A stretch of 64,000 nucleotides of DNA from Herpetosiphonaceae bacterium (GCA_036374795.1 DASUTC010000067.1:41035-105034); one strand, 5' to 3'; numbered from the stretch's first letter, positions 33,392 through 43,339 are shown. Translations and numbers: made by a program. The notes: generated by a model from the sequence alone, not told the origin.

Positions 33392-34228
33392 CTAGAAGAA
33401 CTCGCGCTGGCTCACGCGACGCTTCCACATTTCCTTCAGCTCGATCACTTTATCGCTCCCGCCGAGAAACTCCAAGAGCGCTCGATTGAACTGGGCCGAC
33501 TGATCCAGAAACGGAAAATGGCCGCTTTTCTCAAGCGTCAGCACTTGGCGGAACGTCTCCTGGCCGTCGGCGATCTGCTGCGCGTGCTCGGCGGTCAGAA
33601 TGCGGTCCCGTCCGCCGTAGATCGCGAGCAGCGGCTGGGCCATCCGCTCGATGTTCGGTCGCAGATCGATCGTCGTGATCTCGTCGATGATCGTCTGGAG
33701 CGTGGCCGGGCTGGTGGCCTCGATGTCCTCGACGATCTCGGCGAAAGCGTCGTCGCCGTTTGATGCTTGCCGCACGATCTTGACCCACAGATCGGTGGTG
33801 TTGACGGTGCGGTTGAGCAGCCGTCCCAGGCCGCTGGGCTTGAGCGTTTGTTGCAGCACCGCGCCCATAATCGGCGTTCCGGCGACCATGACTTTGCCAA
33901 AGCGCTCAGGATAGGCGCTCGCGGCTCGGATCGCGACGATCCCGCCCAGGCCATGCCCCACCAGATGCGGCGGCAGCATGCCGAGCGCGTCCAGAAAGCC
34001 GATCACCTGCTCGACATAATCGTCGATCCTGGTCGGCTCGCGGCGGGCGGCTGAGTCGCCAAAGCCCCAGAAATCGAGCGCGATAGCCCGGTAGCGATCC
34101 CCAACCATTTCCATCGTTGGCATCCAGGTGCGCCACGAGCCGAGCCAACTGTGGAGAAACAAGATCGGCTGTCCGCGTCCGATCACTTCGTAGTGCGCTA
34201 CTTGCTGCTGAATAACGATCGCGCTCAT
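33392..34228 (-). CDS. Alpha/beta-hydrolase-fold protein lacking the nucleophile Ser
   Basis: 278 residues with a complete alpha/beta-hydrolase layout: FLHSWLGSWRTW (oxyanion region), the nucleophile elbow LVGHGLGG, an acid in YGGRDRILTAEHAQQ and the catalytic His in KSGHFPFLD. The usual elbow is G-x-S-x-G; here position 93 is Gly (codon GGC at 33950-33952), so classical ester hydrolysis is not expected. It could be a binding protein or a non-canonical enzyme. It lies downstream of the large signalling operon but behind that operon's terminator. The cat/ATG at 34228 overlaps no other gene. Confidence 0.82.
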   Translation of the reverse strand: MSAIVIQQQVAHYEVIGRGQPILFLHSWLGSWRTWMPTMEMVGDRYRAIALDFWGFGDSAARREPTRIDDYVEQVIGFLDALGMLPPHLVGHGLGGIVAIRAASAYPERFGKVMVAGTPIMGAVLQQTLKPSGLGRLLNRTVNTTDLWVKIVRQASNGDDAFAEIVEDIEATSPATLQTIIDEITTIDLRPNIERMAQPLLAIYGGRDRILTAEHAQQIADGQETFRQVLTLEKSGHFPFLDQSAQFNRALLEFLGGSDKVIELKEMWKRRVSQREFF

Positions 34229-34253
34229 GCGTGGTTGATAACTTTCAACGATG

Positions 34254-34277
34254 AAAAAGCCGCGACTTCGACGCGGC
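34254..34277 (-). terminator. Intrinsic terminator of the kinase operon
   Basis: On the minus strand GCCGCG, loop TCGAAGT, CGCGGC, then TTTTT (34258-34254). It lies about 25 bases after the CheY-like gene. Confidence 0.7.
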
Positions 34278-34300
34278 CCGGAATAATGCGCTGCGGCGGT

Positions 34301-34672
34301 CTACGCCAGCACCAGCCGGTTAACTTCCTCGACCAGATGCTGCGGCGCGTAGGGCTTAAGAATGTACAGATTCGCTCCGGCGTCGTGGCCTTCCTGCACC
34401 TCGTACTGCTGGCCTTTGGCCGACAGCAGAATCACCGGCGTTGTGGCGAGCCGCGCGTGTCGGCGGACGTGTCGGCAGACCTCGTAGCCGGTCATGCGCG
34501 GCATCTGTACGTCGAGGACCAGCAGATCGGGCTGGTGCTGCTCGGAAAGCTCCAACGCTTCCTGGCCGTTGCGCGCCTCGATCACATCGAAGCCGCCGAG
34601 CTGGCGGAGCGTAAACGCAGTCATGAACAGCACATCCGGCTCGTCATCCGCCACCAAAATTTTAGCTGGCAT
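34301..34672 (-). CDS. CheY-like single-domain response regulator
   Basis: 123 residues, receiver domain only. Acidic pair DDE (residues 9-11), phosphoacceptor D54 (LVLDVQMPRM) and conserved Lys in YILKPY. Its start lies inside the 3' end of the giant kinase gene (11-base overlap), so the two are translationally coupled and probably form a phosphorelay pair. Without an output domain it may act on the kinase, on the diguanylate-like regulator or on another target. Confidence 0.93.
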   Translation of the reverse strand: MPAKILVADDEPDVLFMTAFTLRQLGGFDVIEARNGQEALELSEQHQPDLLVLDVQMPRMTGYEVCRHVRRHARLATTPVILLSAKGQQYEVQEGHDAGANLYILKPYAPQHLVEEVNRLVLA

Positions 34673-37600
34673 GCACGACCTCGCTCATTGGCGTAGTATC
34701 CTCGTCTCGTGGCGGGCGGCGATGCTCGATCGGCAGGGAAAAGCTAAAGGTACTGCCGACATCGATCTGACTTGTGACCCACATATCGCCGCCATGCAAT
34801 TCAACAAACGACTTTGCGATCGATAAACCGAGCCCCGTGCCGCCAACTTCATCTTTGAGGGAGTTGTTCGCCCGGAAGAAGCGCGAGAACATCTTGGGTA
34901 GCTCTTCGGATGGAATACCCACGCCCGTATCTGCGACATCGACCTGGATCACATCGCCGATCTGGAAGGCGCGCACGGTGATCTGGCCGCCCTCGCGGGT
35001 GTATTTGTGCGCGTTCGAGATCAGGTTGGTCAAGACCTGGCTGATGCGCTTGTTATCCGCCTCAATCGCGGGCAACGTCGGCTGGATCTCGATCGTCACC
35101 TGCATGCCCTTCCGCTCCGTCTCGGTGCGCAGCGATGCGGTGATGTCGTTGATCAGGTCGGCGATCTTGACCATCTTGATGTTGAGCGTCACCTTGCCGT
35201 TTTCGAGCCGCGAGATTTCCAGCAGGTCTTCGACCAGCGCGTTGAGCCGGTCGGCGTTGGACTTGACGACCTGCAAAAAGTTCTTCTGCAAGTCGTTGAT
35301 CTGACCAGCCGTGCCGAGCATCAGCAGATCGACATAGCCTTTGACCGAGGTCAGCGGCGTGCGCAGCTCGTGCGAGACGGTTGAGATAAACTCGCGCTTC
35401 GCTTTGTCGGCCTCGATCTCGCGGGTGATGTCGCGCAGCACCGCAGCCACGCCGATACGCTGGCCGTCGGGCGTCGTGACAGGCGTGAAGGTCGCATCGA
35501 TCGTCTGGCCGCGCATCTCGATCTGCGTATGCAGCGGGCCGTGGATGCGCTGCGCGCCGCTCACGCCCTCCGCCAGCGCATCGTAGAGCAGCAGCGCGCG
35601 CTGGCGCTTTTCGCTATCGCCGCCGTACTTCGCGATGCGGTCAAGGCTGTGCCCGATAATAATCTCATCGGGGATTTGCAGCACTTCGGTCGCGGCGCGA
35701 TTGTAGAGCACCACCGTGTTCTGCTCATCCAGCACCAGCACGCCCTCGGCGATCGATTCGAGAATCGCGCGATTCTTGCCAGTCTCTTCGCGCTGGATCT
35801 GAAGCAGCTCGGCCAGCCGCGTCGCCTGCTCGTTGATGAAGTTGTAGAGCTCGGCGTTATGCACGGCAATCGCCACCTCGCTGGCGATCGTCGAGAGCAG
35901 GCGGAAATGCTCCTCGCCGAAGTAGCCCGGCTGATTGCTGTTGAGCATCAGCACGCCCAGCGGAACATCGGCGGCCAGCAGCGGCACCGCCAGGAACGAG
36001 CGAATTTCGGAGGTGTGGTCGCCGATGTCGACCCAGCGCGAGTCGTGGCGCACATCGGCGATGCACACGCCCTGCTGGTGTTCGAGCGTCCACTGCACCA
36101 GATTGCCGGGCGGCAGGTTGAACGGCTCGGCGGTCGAGATCAGCCCCTCTTTCTCGGTCAGCACCGCGCGGTACAGCAGCAGATCATTCATCGAGTCGCG
36201 GATCAGCACCGAGCCACGGCGGACGCCGACCGCATTCGCGGCCAGCTCCAGCGTTTTGAGCACGATCTCGTCGATGTCCAGCGAGGCCGTCAGCGTCGTG
36301 GTGATCGTGTGGACCGCTTCGAGGCGCTCTTTCTCCTCCGTCAGCGCCGCCGTACGCTCCGCGACCATCTGCTCGAGCTCGACGTTGAAGCGGCGGATCT
36401 GCTCGAAGAGCCGCGCGTGGGCGATGGCCTGCGCGGCCTGCGTCGCGAACATCATCGCCACATCGGCCATCGCGCGGGTGTAGAAATTCGGCTGGCGGCT
36501 ATCCAGCGTGATCATGCCAAGCAGTTGGCTGCCGTAGAGCAGCGGAATGCCCATCCACGACCGGATATGCTGCGTGTGCGGCAGCCGCGTGAAGGCCGGA
36601 TACTCGATATGCGTGTCGTTGACAATATAGGGCTGCTGCGTCTCGACCACCAGGTAGTTCGGGAATTCTTGACGGTGAGCCGAGAATCGCTGATCGGGGC
36701 TGATAATATCAAGCGAATCGTCGGTGCTGCGCTGCGAGAGCATCTCAAGCTGCGCGCCCTCCTCGATCAGCAGTTGCACCGAGGTGCTGTCGTAGTGGAC
36801 GACGCGCAGAAGTTGGCCCAGGATGATCTCCAGCACCTCCTTGAGGTCGAGCGTCGAGGAGAGCGACAGCGCCACCTCGCGCAGCGTATCGGCAAGCTGG
36901 CGCTTCTCCTGCTCCGATTTGAAGAGATGCGCGTTCTCGATCGCCGAGGCAGCCTGGCCCGTGAGAATCGTCAGCAGCGACTGTTCGCGATCGGACCACG
37001 TCCGTGCCTGGCGCGCGGCGATGACCAGCGTACCGACCGGCTGGCTCTTGATCATCACGGGCACGACGATATAGCTGCGCAGCCCATCATCGACATCCAG
37101 GCAGCGCGTGCCGGACTCTTCCCAGCAATCGTTGACGACCAGCGGCCTGGGATTCTGCATCACCTGTTGCAGGATGCTGTTGTGCTCGAAGGGCCGCTGC
37201 TCCAGGTCGCCGCCCGCCTGCGTCAGACCGGCAAACCCGCTGATCGCGCCTTGTTTGTCGAAGAGCACCACCGCGCTCAGATCGGCGCGCTCGATCTCCA
37301 GCGCGGCGTTTGCCAGCGTCGCCAGAATTTCGTCAAGATCGAGCATCGTCGTCAGGCTGACGCTCAGATCGTACAGCAGCGTCAGCTCGTGCACGCTCTG
37401 CTGCGTAGCTTTCCACAGCCGCGCATTTTCGATCGCGGTGGCGACCTGATTGGCGATCGTCTCGCACGTCGCAATATCGCGGTCGCTGAACGAATGCTCA
37501 CGGGCTTGCGCATCCAGCCCGACCGAGCCGATCACCTCGTCCTTGACGATCAGCGGCACCACCAGAATATCGCGGATATTCTCGGAGCGTAAGACCTCGT

Positions 37601-40600
37601 GGATCGGCGCGAAGCGCGGGTCTTCCACGGCATTATGCACCAGCATCGAGGTATGTCGCTCGTCGATCCAGGCAACTGCCGGATTATTGATCAGCGGCAC
37701 GGTCAGCCGTCCGACCGCGCCGGTATCATAGAGCTCAGCCTGGCAGATGCCAATACCGCGTGGCCGATCGAACAGCAGCAGCCGGGCCTGATCGGCATTG
37801 GTGACGTGCGCCATCTCGTTGACGGTGCGCTGAAGCAGCTCGTTGACATCGAGCATTCCGCTGGCCCAGCTAGAGACGCGGTTGATCTGCTCCAGGCGCT
37901 CAGTCTCGGCGGCCAGCAGCTTAAGCTGCTCGCGGGTCTGCTTGAAGAGCGATGCATTCTGGATGTTGAGGGCGATCTGGTTGGCAACGTTCGTCAGGAA
38001 ATCGATGTCGCGCAGATCGTATGCGCCGACGGTATAGCCCTGCATCGAGAGCACGCCGAAGGGCTGTCCCGACGTGTTGAGCAGCGGCACGCCGACCCAG
38101 GAGATGACCTGATCTTGAGATCCGACCAGATTGGGCTTGATGCCGTAGAGCGTCTGCTCCTCCGGCGCGTTGCGCAGCAAGATTGGCTTGCCGCTGCGCA
38201 TGATCACATCGGTGTAGCTCTCAGGCTGGATCGGCTGGGGCGAGTCGAGCAGCAGCAGTTGGCCGCGATCGACCGCGATGATCCGGTTGACGGTGTACGC
38301 CTCCGGGTCTGTGACCAGCAGCATCAGGGCATCGGTGTGGCGGTAGCGGCTGAGCTCGATGTACATGCCCATGAAGATCTCATCGAGGTCGAGCGTCGAG
38401 CTTGTCACGGTGCCAATATTGTTGAGCGCCTGCATCTGCGCGATCTGGTGCTCGCGCTCGTGCAGCAGCCGCGCTTTTTCGATACCCGACGCCACCTGGA
38501 GCGCGATCGTTTGGAGCAGATTCAGCTCGTACTGGCCGAAGGCATGATTGCGCTCGAAATCTTGCACCGAGATCACGCCGACCGTCTCCTCGCCGATCAG
38601 CATCGGCACGGCCACGAAGCTCCGCGACATCTCGCCGATCACGTTAATACCGCGCATCGCCAGTTGCGCGGTGATGTCGTCGTTGAGCAGAAGCGGCTCG
38701 CGCGTGCGCAGGATGTACTCGGTGATGCCGTTCTCGCCCCGGCGCGGCTCAAGCTTGCTGCGGCCACCGCGCTCCACATAGAGCGGAAACTCGATCAGAT
38801 CGCTCTCGCGATTGTAGACGGCCAGGAAGATCGTGTTGATATTGAACGCTTCCTGAATCTGAGAAAAGAGCACTTCGGCCAGCTCGTCGAGGCTGATCGG
38901 CGCTGCCAGCGCTTGCGCCAGTTGGTTGAGCACGTTGACCTCGTGCAACCGACGCTCGCGCTCCGCAAACAGGCGGGCGTTCTGAAGGCTGATCGCCACC
39001 TGATGCGCGACGGCCTGCAAAAACTGAAGCTCGTCGGGGCCGAACTGATTGGGCACGTACGAATGCACGGAGAGCGCGCCGATCACCTCTTGGTCGGATG
39101 CGACCAGGGGCGTGCCCATCCACGAAGCGGATGCGCGCGCGGTGTTGCCGAACGGCGTCGGGCGGTATTCATCGGGCAGCCACTCGGCATCGGGGTAGAG
39201 ATTGCCGAACAGCAGCGATTGCTGCTGGCGCATCATATACGCATGCAGCCCCGCCTGCTGGTCCATCTTGATGTTGCGCTCTTCCCACTCGCCCTCGTCC
39301 ACGCTGATCTCCAGCGCAGAGGTTGTGCTATCGGTGTGATACACCACACTATAGTACGAGTCCATCTTCAGCACGGCTCGCAGCTCGGTATAGACCTCGC
39401 GCAAGATCTGGTGAATATCGAGCGAGGCGCTGATCACCTGATGGATACGATTGAGCGCGTCCTGCTCGGCCAGACGACGCTGCGAGTTGTTGTACAGCCG
39501 CGCGTTTTCGATCGCGATCATCGCCTGGTTGGCGAAGATCTCCAGCGCCTCGGCCCGGCGACGGGTCGGACGGCGGCGATCGAACGGATCGTCGACCGAA
39601 ATAAAGCCGATCATCGTGCCGGTTGGGCTGCGCAGCGGCGTGATGAACATATCATCACGCTGCCACTCGTTGATGGTGCGCGGATCGACGATCGGCTTGG
39701 TGGTAAACTGCTCCAGCGCATCGCCGAACGTGTCGGCAACGTCCTGGTCGGCGATGAAGTAGGATCGGCTGATCTGCCAGCGCTCGTCGCAGAGCCCGTC
39801 GATGACCGCTTCGGGGATCGGCCTTAGGCGCAGCCGCTCGGCTTCGTCCGGCAGAATCCCGGCGAACGCAACGCGCTCGAAGTAGCTCGGATCGGCATCG
39901 CTGCGCATATTGATGATCACCGAGCGGAAGCCGACCGCGTTGATGATGCCGTAGGCGATGTCGGTCAGAATATCGGTGAGCGGACGATCGGCGCGCAGCA
40001 GGTTGCCGACCTCCAGCACCTCGCTCAGAACATTCGCGCGCTGCTGGAGCAGCTCACGCTGGCGCTGCTGCTCGGCGACGTGCTGCGCGTTGCCGATCGC
40101 CACGGCGGTCTGATCGGCGATGAGCTGCATGAAGGGTAGCTGAGCGCTGCTAAACGTGCCGGGGATCGTCGAGCGCAGGATGATCAAGCCAACCACGCGA
40201 TCACCATAGCGGATCGGCACATCCAGCGTCGAGGCAAAGGCCGCATGGCCGTTCGGCGCGGCGTTCGGGCTGGCGACTGGAACAATCACCGCCTGTCCGA
40301 GGCGGAGCGCCTCGCTGGAGGACGGATCATCGCTACCGGTCGTCGCGCTCGCCAGGTACTCCGCCTCATCCGCGCTAAAGCCACTGGTGACGACATAGTG
40401 GAACTGATCATCCGTCTGCCGCAGGGCGATGCTGCCGTGGGTGGCGTTCGTCACCGTGACCGCCTCGCGCAGCACCGCTTCGAGCACGCGATTCAGGTCG
40501 AGCGTGGCGTTAAGCTCGTGCGCGATGTGTTGCAGCGCGGCAAGCTCCGCGGGACGTTCGTGGAGCACCGGGGTTTCTGGCGTGTGCGACGGCTGCTGCG

Positions 40601-41018
40601 CCTGTGTCGTCAGCGCCAGCCCGATCTGCGCCACCAGCGCATCGAAGGCCGCTGCGGGGAGGCTCGCGCTCCAGACCGCAATCGCCATGCGCAGATCGGG
40701 CAGCGGCTCGATCAGGACGCTGTGGTGTGGCTGCTGGCCGTTGGCGCGGCGCGCTCTACGGCCTGCGCCTGGCGCGGGCGACGACGTAGCAAGGCTTGCC
40801 AGCCAGGCGTGCGCCTCTGGCGAGGCGGTGCCGTGCAACAACCACCCGTCGTGCTGCTGGAGCGCGATGCTGAGATCGAGCATGGGCAGCTCGATCGCCA
40901 GCAGCTCCGCCAGGGCCGAGACGAGCGGTACGGGTTCACGGGGGGCATCAGGCAGCCAGCGGGCAAGCGCCGCGATGGCAGTGAAACAAGCCTGGGCTGA
41001 CGAAGTCTTGGTACGCAT
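34662..41018 (-). CDS. Giant sensor histidine kinase with nine GAF domains and a PAS domain
   Basis: 2118 residues, no membrane segment seen. Order: N-terminal region (1-155, possibly a degenerate GAF), GAF domains at about 165-315, 335-510, 525-685, 700-855, 868-1025, 1045-1205, 1215-1367, 1380-1540 and 1570-1727, each ending in a helix like QVATAIENARLW; a PAS domain at about 1748-1868; HisKA with phospho-His 1883 (STVSHELRTPL); HATPase_c at about 1985-2095 with N-box NLISNAHKYT, G1 DTGVGIP and G2 GGTGLGLSIAK. Signals unknown; no phytochrome-type chromophore Cys is evident. Co-transcribed with two receiver proteins. No frameshift is visible along 6.3 kb. Confidence 0.95.
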   Translation of the reverse strand: MRTKTSSAQACFTAIAALARWLPDAPREPVPLVSALAELLAIELPMLDLSIALQQHDGWLLHGTASPEAHAWLASLATSSPAPGAGRRARRANGQQPHHSVLIEPLPDLRMAIAVWSASLPAAAFDALVAQIGLALTTQAQQPSHTPETPVLHERPAELAALQHIAHELNATLDLNRVLEAVLREAVTVTNATHGSIALRQTDDQFHYVVTSGFSADEAEYLASATTGSDDPSSSEALRLGQAVIVPVASPNAAPNGHAAFASTLDVPIRYGDRVVGLIILRSTIPGTFSSAQLPFMQLIADQTAVAIGNAQHVAEQQRQRELLQQRANVLSEVLEVGNLLRADRPLTDILTDIAYGIINAVGFRSVIINMRSDADPSYFERVAFAGILPDEAERLRLRPIPEAVIDGLCDERWQISRSYFIADQDVADTFGDALEQFTTKPIVDPRTINEWQRDDMFITPLRSPTGTMIGFISVDDPFDRRRPTRRRAEALEIFANQAMIAIENARLYNNSQRRLAEQDALNRIHQVISASLDIHQILREVYTELRAVLKMDSYYSVVYHTDSTTSALEISVDEGEWEERNIKMDQQAGLHAYMMRQQQSLLFGNLYPDAEWLPDEYRPTPFGNTARASASWMGTPLVASDQEVIGALSVHSYVPNQFGPDELQFLQAVAHQVAISLQNARLFAERERRLHEVNVLNQLAQALAAPISLDELAEVLFSQIQEAFNINTIFLAVYNRESDLIEFPLYVERGGRSKLEPRRGENGITEYILRTREPLLLNDDITAQLAMRGINVIGEMSRSFVAVPMLIGEETVGVISVQDFERNHAFGQYELNLLQTIALQVASGIEKARLLHEREHQIAQMQALNNIGTVTSSTLDLDEIFMGMYIELSRYRHTDALMLLVTDPEAYTVNRIIAVDRGQLLLLDSPQPIQPESYTDVIMRSGKPILLRNAPEEQTLYGIKPNLVGSQDQVISWVGVPLLNTSGQPFGVLSMQGYTVGAYDLRDIDFLTNVANQIALNIQNASLFKQTREQLKLLAAETERLEQINRVSSWASGMLDVNELLQRTVNEMAHVTNADQARLLLFDRPRGIGICQAELYDTGAVGRLTVPLINNPAVAWIDERHTSMLVHNAVEDPRFAPIHEVLRSENIRDILVVPLIVKDEVIGSVGLDAQAREHSFSDRDIATCETIANQVATAIENARLWKATQQSVHELTLLYDLSVSLTTMLDLDEILATLANAALEIERADLSAVVLFDKQGAISGFAGLTQAGGDLEQRPFEHNSILQQVMQNPRPLVVNDCWEESGTRCLDVDDGLRSYIVVPVMIKSQPVGTLVIAARQARTWSDREQSLLTILTGQAASAIENAHLFKSEQEKRQLADTLREVALSLSSTLDLKEVLEIILGQLLRVVHYDSTSVQLLIEEGAQLEMLSQRSTDDSLDIISPDQRFSAHRQEFPNYLVVETQQPYIVNDTHIEYPAFTRLPHTQHIRSWMGIPLLYGSQLLGMITLDSRQPNFYTRAMADVAMMFATQAAQAIAHARLFEQIRRFNVELEQMVAERTAALTEEKERLEAVHTITTTLTASLDIDEIVLKTLELAANAVGVRRGSVLIRDSMNDLLLYRAVLTEKEGLISTAEPFNLPPGNLVQWTLEHQQGVCIADVRHDSRWVDIGDHTSEIRSFLAVPLLAADVPLGVLMLNSNQPGYFGEEHFRLLSTIASEVAIAVHNAELYNFINEQATRLAELLQIQREETGKNRAILESIAEGVLVLDEQNTVVLYNRAATEVLQIPDEIIIGHSLDRIAKYGGDSEKRQRALLLYDALAEGVSGAQRIHGPLHTQIEMRGQTIDATFTPVTTPDGQRIGVAAVLRDITREIEADKAKREFISTVSHELRTPLTSVKGYVDLLMLGTAGQINDLQKNFLQVVKSNADRLNALVEDLLEISRLENGKVTLNIKMVKIADLINDITASLRTETERKGMQVTIEIQPTLPAIEADNKRISQVLTNLISNAHKYTREGGQITVRAFQIGDVIQVDVADTGVGIPSEELPKMFSRFFRANNSLKDEVGGTGLGLSIAKSFVELHGGDMWVTSQIDVGSTFSFSLPIEHRRPPRDEDTTPMSEVVHAS

Positions 41019-41021
41019 ATG

Positions 41022-41957
41022 TTAGGCGACGACCGCCGCGCTCTTGCCAGTCGCAGTTACCGTGGAACGTGCATTCTGGCGCACAGCTTCAGCAGATTCG
41101 GTTAGTTCGCGGATGTCGTAGAACGGCCCCCTGGTGTCGTCGAGCAGCCCGATTGCCAGCGACATAAACGGCACGGTCTGTTCGTTGCCGTCGCCGTCGG
41201 CCAGCTTCATCGCGCCGTTCTTGCGGTCGCGGTAGTTGTAGTGCAGGCTGATCTCGGCGTCGAAGCGCTCGGCCAGCCGCCGGGCTACCGCGCGGCTGCT
41301 GTCGGGATCGGAGATCAGCACAAACTCCGGCCCTGTCACCATCTGGCCGGTAAAATCTTCCGCCTGTCCCATCTCGCCCACGACATCGTTCAGCAGCAGC
41401 GCCATAAACTTGAGCACCTCCTCGCCGCTGACGGTGCCGTAGCCCTGGGTAAACGAGTCGAAGTGCTCGATGCGCATCAGCGAGAGCGTCCAGCCCTTGC
41501 GCGTCAGCAGGCCGCGAAGCTGATCGTTGACCGCATCGGCGGTCGGCAGGTTCGTCACTGGATGCGTCTGGTTCTTCTGCCGCGCCCGCTTGAGCGTGTT
41601 GCGCACCTCAAGATGCAGCAGCTCGATGTCGAAGGGCTTGGCGATATAGGCCTCGGCCTCGACCTCGCCCAGACCGACCATGATGTCTTGCTTTTCGGTG
41701 CGCGCCGTCAGGAAGATAATCGGGATATGCCGGGTGCGCGCGTTCGCGCGGATCGCCTTGCCGATGTCATAGCCGAGCATGTCGGGCAGGTTCACGTCGA
41801 GCAGCACCAGATTCGGCAACTGTTTGCGAACCAGCTCCAGCGCGTCGCTGCCCCGTCCCGCGGCAAAGACCTCGTAGCCTTGCGATGAGAAGTAGATTTT
41901 GAGCAATGTTTGAATGTCGGGTGCGTCTTCGACGATGAGCAGCGTATCCTTAGACAC
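41022..41957 (-). CDS. Response regulator with degenerate GGDEF domain
   Basis: 311 residues from a GTG at 41957, chosen because GGAGAG lies 7 bases upstream; an earlier in-frame GTG at 41990 lacks one. Receiver domain with VED acid cluster, D54 (LVLLDVNLPDM) and IAKPFD lysine. After residue ~135 a GGDEF-like domain begins (HPVTNLPTADAVNDQL), but the active-site GGDEF is TGPEF (41322-41336), so it should not make cyclic di-GMP. It ends 3 bases before the giant kinase start, showing tight coupling. Confidence 0.88.
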   Translation of the reverse strand: MSKDTLLIVEDAPDIQTLLKIYFSSQGYEVFAAGRGSDALELVRKQLPNLVLLDVNLPDMLGYDIGKAIRANARTRHIPIIFLTARTEKQDIMVGLGEVEAEAYIAKPFDIELLHLEVRNTLKRARQKNQTHPVTNLPTADAVNDQLRGLLTRKGWTLSLMRIEHFDSFTQGYGTVSGEEVLKFMALLLNDVVGEMGQAEDFTGQMVTGPEFVLISDPDSSRAVARRLAERFDAEISLHYNYRDRKNGAMKLADGDGNEQTVPFMSLAIGLLDDTRGPFYDIRELTESAEAVRQNARSTVTATGKSAAVVA

Positions 41958-41993
41958 CGTAGTCTCTCCTACACGTAGGGACTGTGACACTGT

Positions 41994-43283
41994 TTAGGAC
42001 TGAAACGATCCATCCAGTGAGTCGTGCATTTGCACACGCGGATCACGGTCGGGGTAGAAAACCGGCGGTCGCGTGTAAATGCCGCTCGGAACATTCTTCG
42101 GGATCACCGCGTGGTCGTCGGCGTAGGCCAGCACGGTGTCGGACTCGATCATGCGGGCCGGGTAGATCACAAAGCCCGATCCGATCTTGACGTTATGCCC
42201 GACCGCCGAGCCGATCACCGGGAGGCCGATCTCGTGGAGCTGGCCTTTCCACATCGTTTTGATCGGCTTGCCCATCAGGTCGAAGTCGGTAAAAATATTC
42301 CCGGCACCGATAAACGTATTGCGCCCGACCACGCACATTTGCAGGCAGCTAAGCTGCGCGACCATCGAGTTATCCATGAGCGTGGTCATGAACAGCCCGG
42401 CGTTGAACGGCAGGTAGCAGCGATCCGACACGACGCTCAGCATCACCTGCGAGCCCTGCATCACCGTGGCATTGTTGCCGATCAGGCTGGACACGACGAC
42501 CGCGCCCGCGCCGATATGCACGTTGTTGCCGATGATCGTCGGCCCCTGGATGATCGCCGTCGGGTCGATCGAGCAGTTCTTGCCGACTTTGACCAGCGCC
42601 GAGCATTGTAGAAAGTGTTTGCGCTCCCAGAGCGCGCGGGCGCTGACTTTGAGCTTGGCCCGCCAGCTCTGCTCGACCTCCTGCTCGGTCTTGCGCGCCC
42701 AGGCAAAGACGCCGAACGGCGAGTTCGCCAGGAACACATGCACCCAGTGCTCGATCACCAGAAAGGCCCGCAGCGGGATCTGGAAGGTCAGATCGCCGTG
42801 GTTGGGAGCCATGTACGAGGGGATATGGTAGTAGCCCATCTCGCGCGGCTCGGTGGCGATCACCAGCGGCTTTGGCGTCTCGTGTGGCCCGTGCGGGTAG
42901 TAGAACAGATCGGCGATATAAGCATCGCCCTCCTGCCGGATCGACTCTTGCAGGGCAAGCGCATGCGTGGTAATCGCTTTGTCGTCCAGGGCAAACGCAA
43001 GCTGGCAAGCCCTGCCGCTCTTGCGCGCCTCGGCGATGAAGCTATCGATCAGCAGCTCGTTGAAGAACTGGTTGTCACTATGGACCAGCAGCTCCTCGTT
43101 GCTGTCGGGCAGCGGCTCGCCGACCTCGATCTCGATCGTGCTTTGGCAATAGCGAGCCAGCAAGTCGCGCTGTAAGAGCCACAGCGGCTTATTGAGGATG
43201 CGCAGCTCTCGCGCCGGTTCGCTAAAGGGCGCGATTGGGGTAGATGTACGCACAACGACGCGCTTCATAGGCATGTACTCCAT
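41994..43283 (-). CDS. Left-handed beta-helix (hexapeptide repeat) protein
   Basis: Up to 429 residues (ATGs at 43283, 43274 and 43268 are possible; the last has GGAG 9 bases upstream). The N-terminal ~215 residues are unrecognised. From about residue 235 hexapeptide repeats start (CSIDPTAIIQGPTIIGNNVH, IGAGAVV), are interrupted by an insertion and resume with GRNTFIGAGNIFTDF and HNVKIGSGFVIYP. This fold is common in acyltransferases and nucleotidyltransferases, but no catalytic residue is evident. First gene of the signalling operon, 36 bases before the response regulator. Confidence 0.75.
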   Translation of the reverse strand: MEYMPMKRVVVRTSTPIAPFSEPARELRILNKPLWLLQRDLLARYCQSTIEIEVGEPLPDSNEELLVHSDNQFFNELLIDSFIAEARKSGRACQLAFALDDKAITTHALALQESIRQEGDAYIADLFYYPHGPHETPKPLVIATEPREMGYYHIPSYMAPNHGDLTFQIPLRAFLVIEHWVHVFLANSPFGVFAWARKTEQEVEQSWRAKLKVSARALWERKHFLQCSALVKVGKNCSIDPTAIIQGPTIIGNNVHIGAGAVVVSSLIGNNATVMQGSQVMLSVVSDRCYLPFNAGLFMTTLMDNSMVAQLSCLQMCVVGRNTFIGAGNIFTDFDLMGKPIKTMWKGQLHEIGLPVIGSAVGHNVKIGSGFVIYPARMIESDTVLAYADDHAVIPKNVPSGIYTRPPVFYPDRDPRVQMHDSLDGSFQS

Positions 43284-43339
43284 CCGCCAGAGTATTGGAA
43301 TCAGTCTTGACGCCCTACGACAGGCTGACGGATGTTTCT

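Noticed and set aside
34774..41025. Very long open frames on the plus strand across the giant kinase gene (35529-37592 and 37599-39827)
   Set aside because: They are antisense shadows caused by GC-rich third codon positions; the translations are rich in Arg/His/Asp/Gln, show no domain, and the minus-strand frame has unmistakable GAF and kinase motifs.
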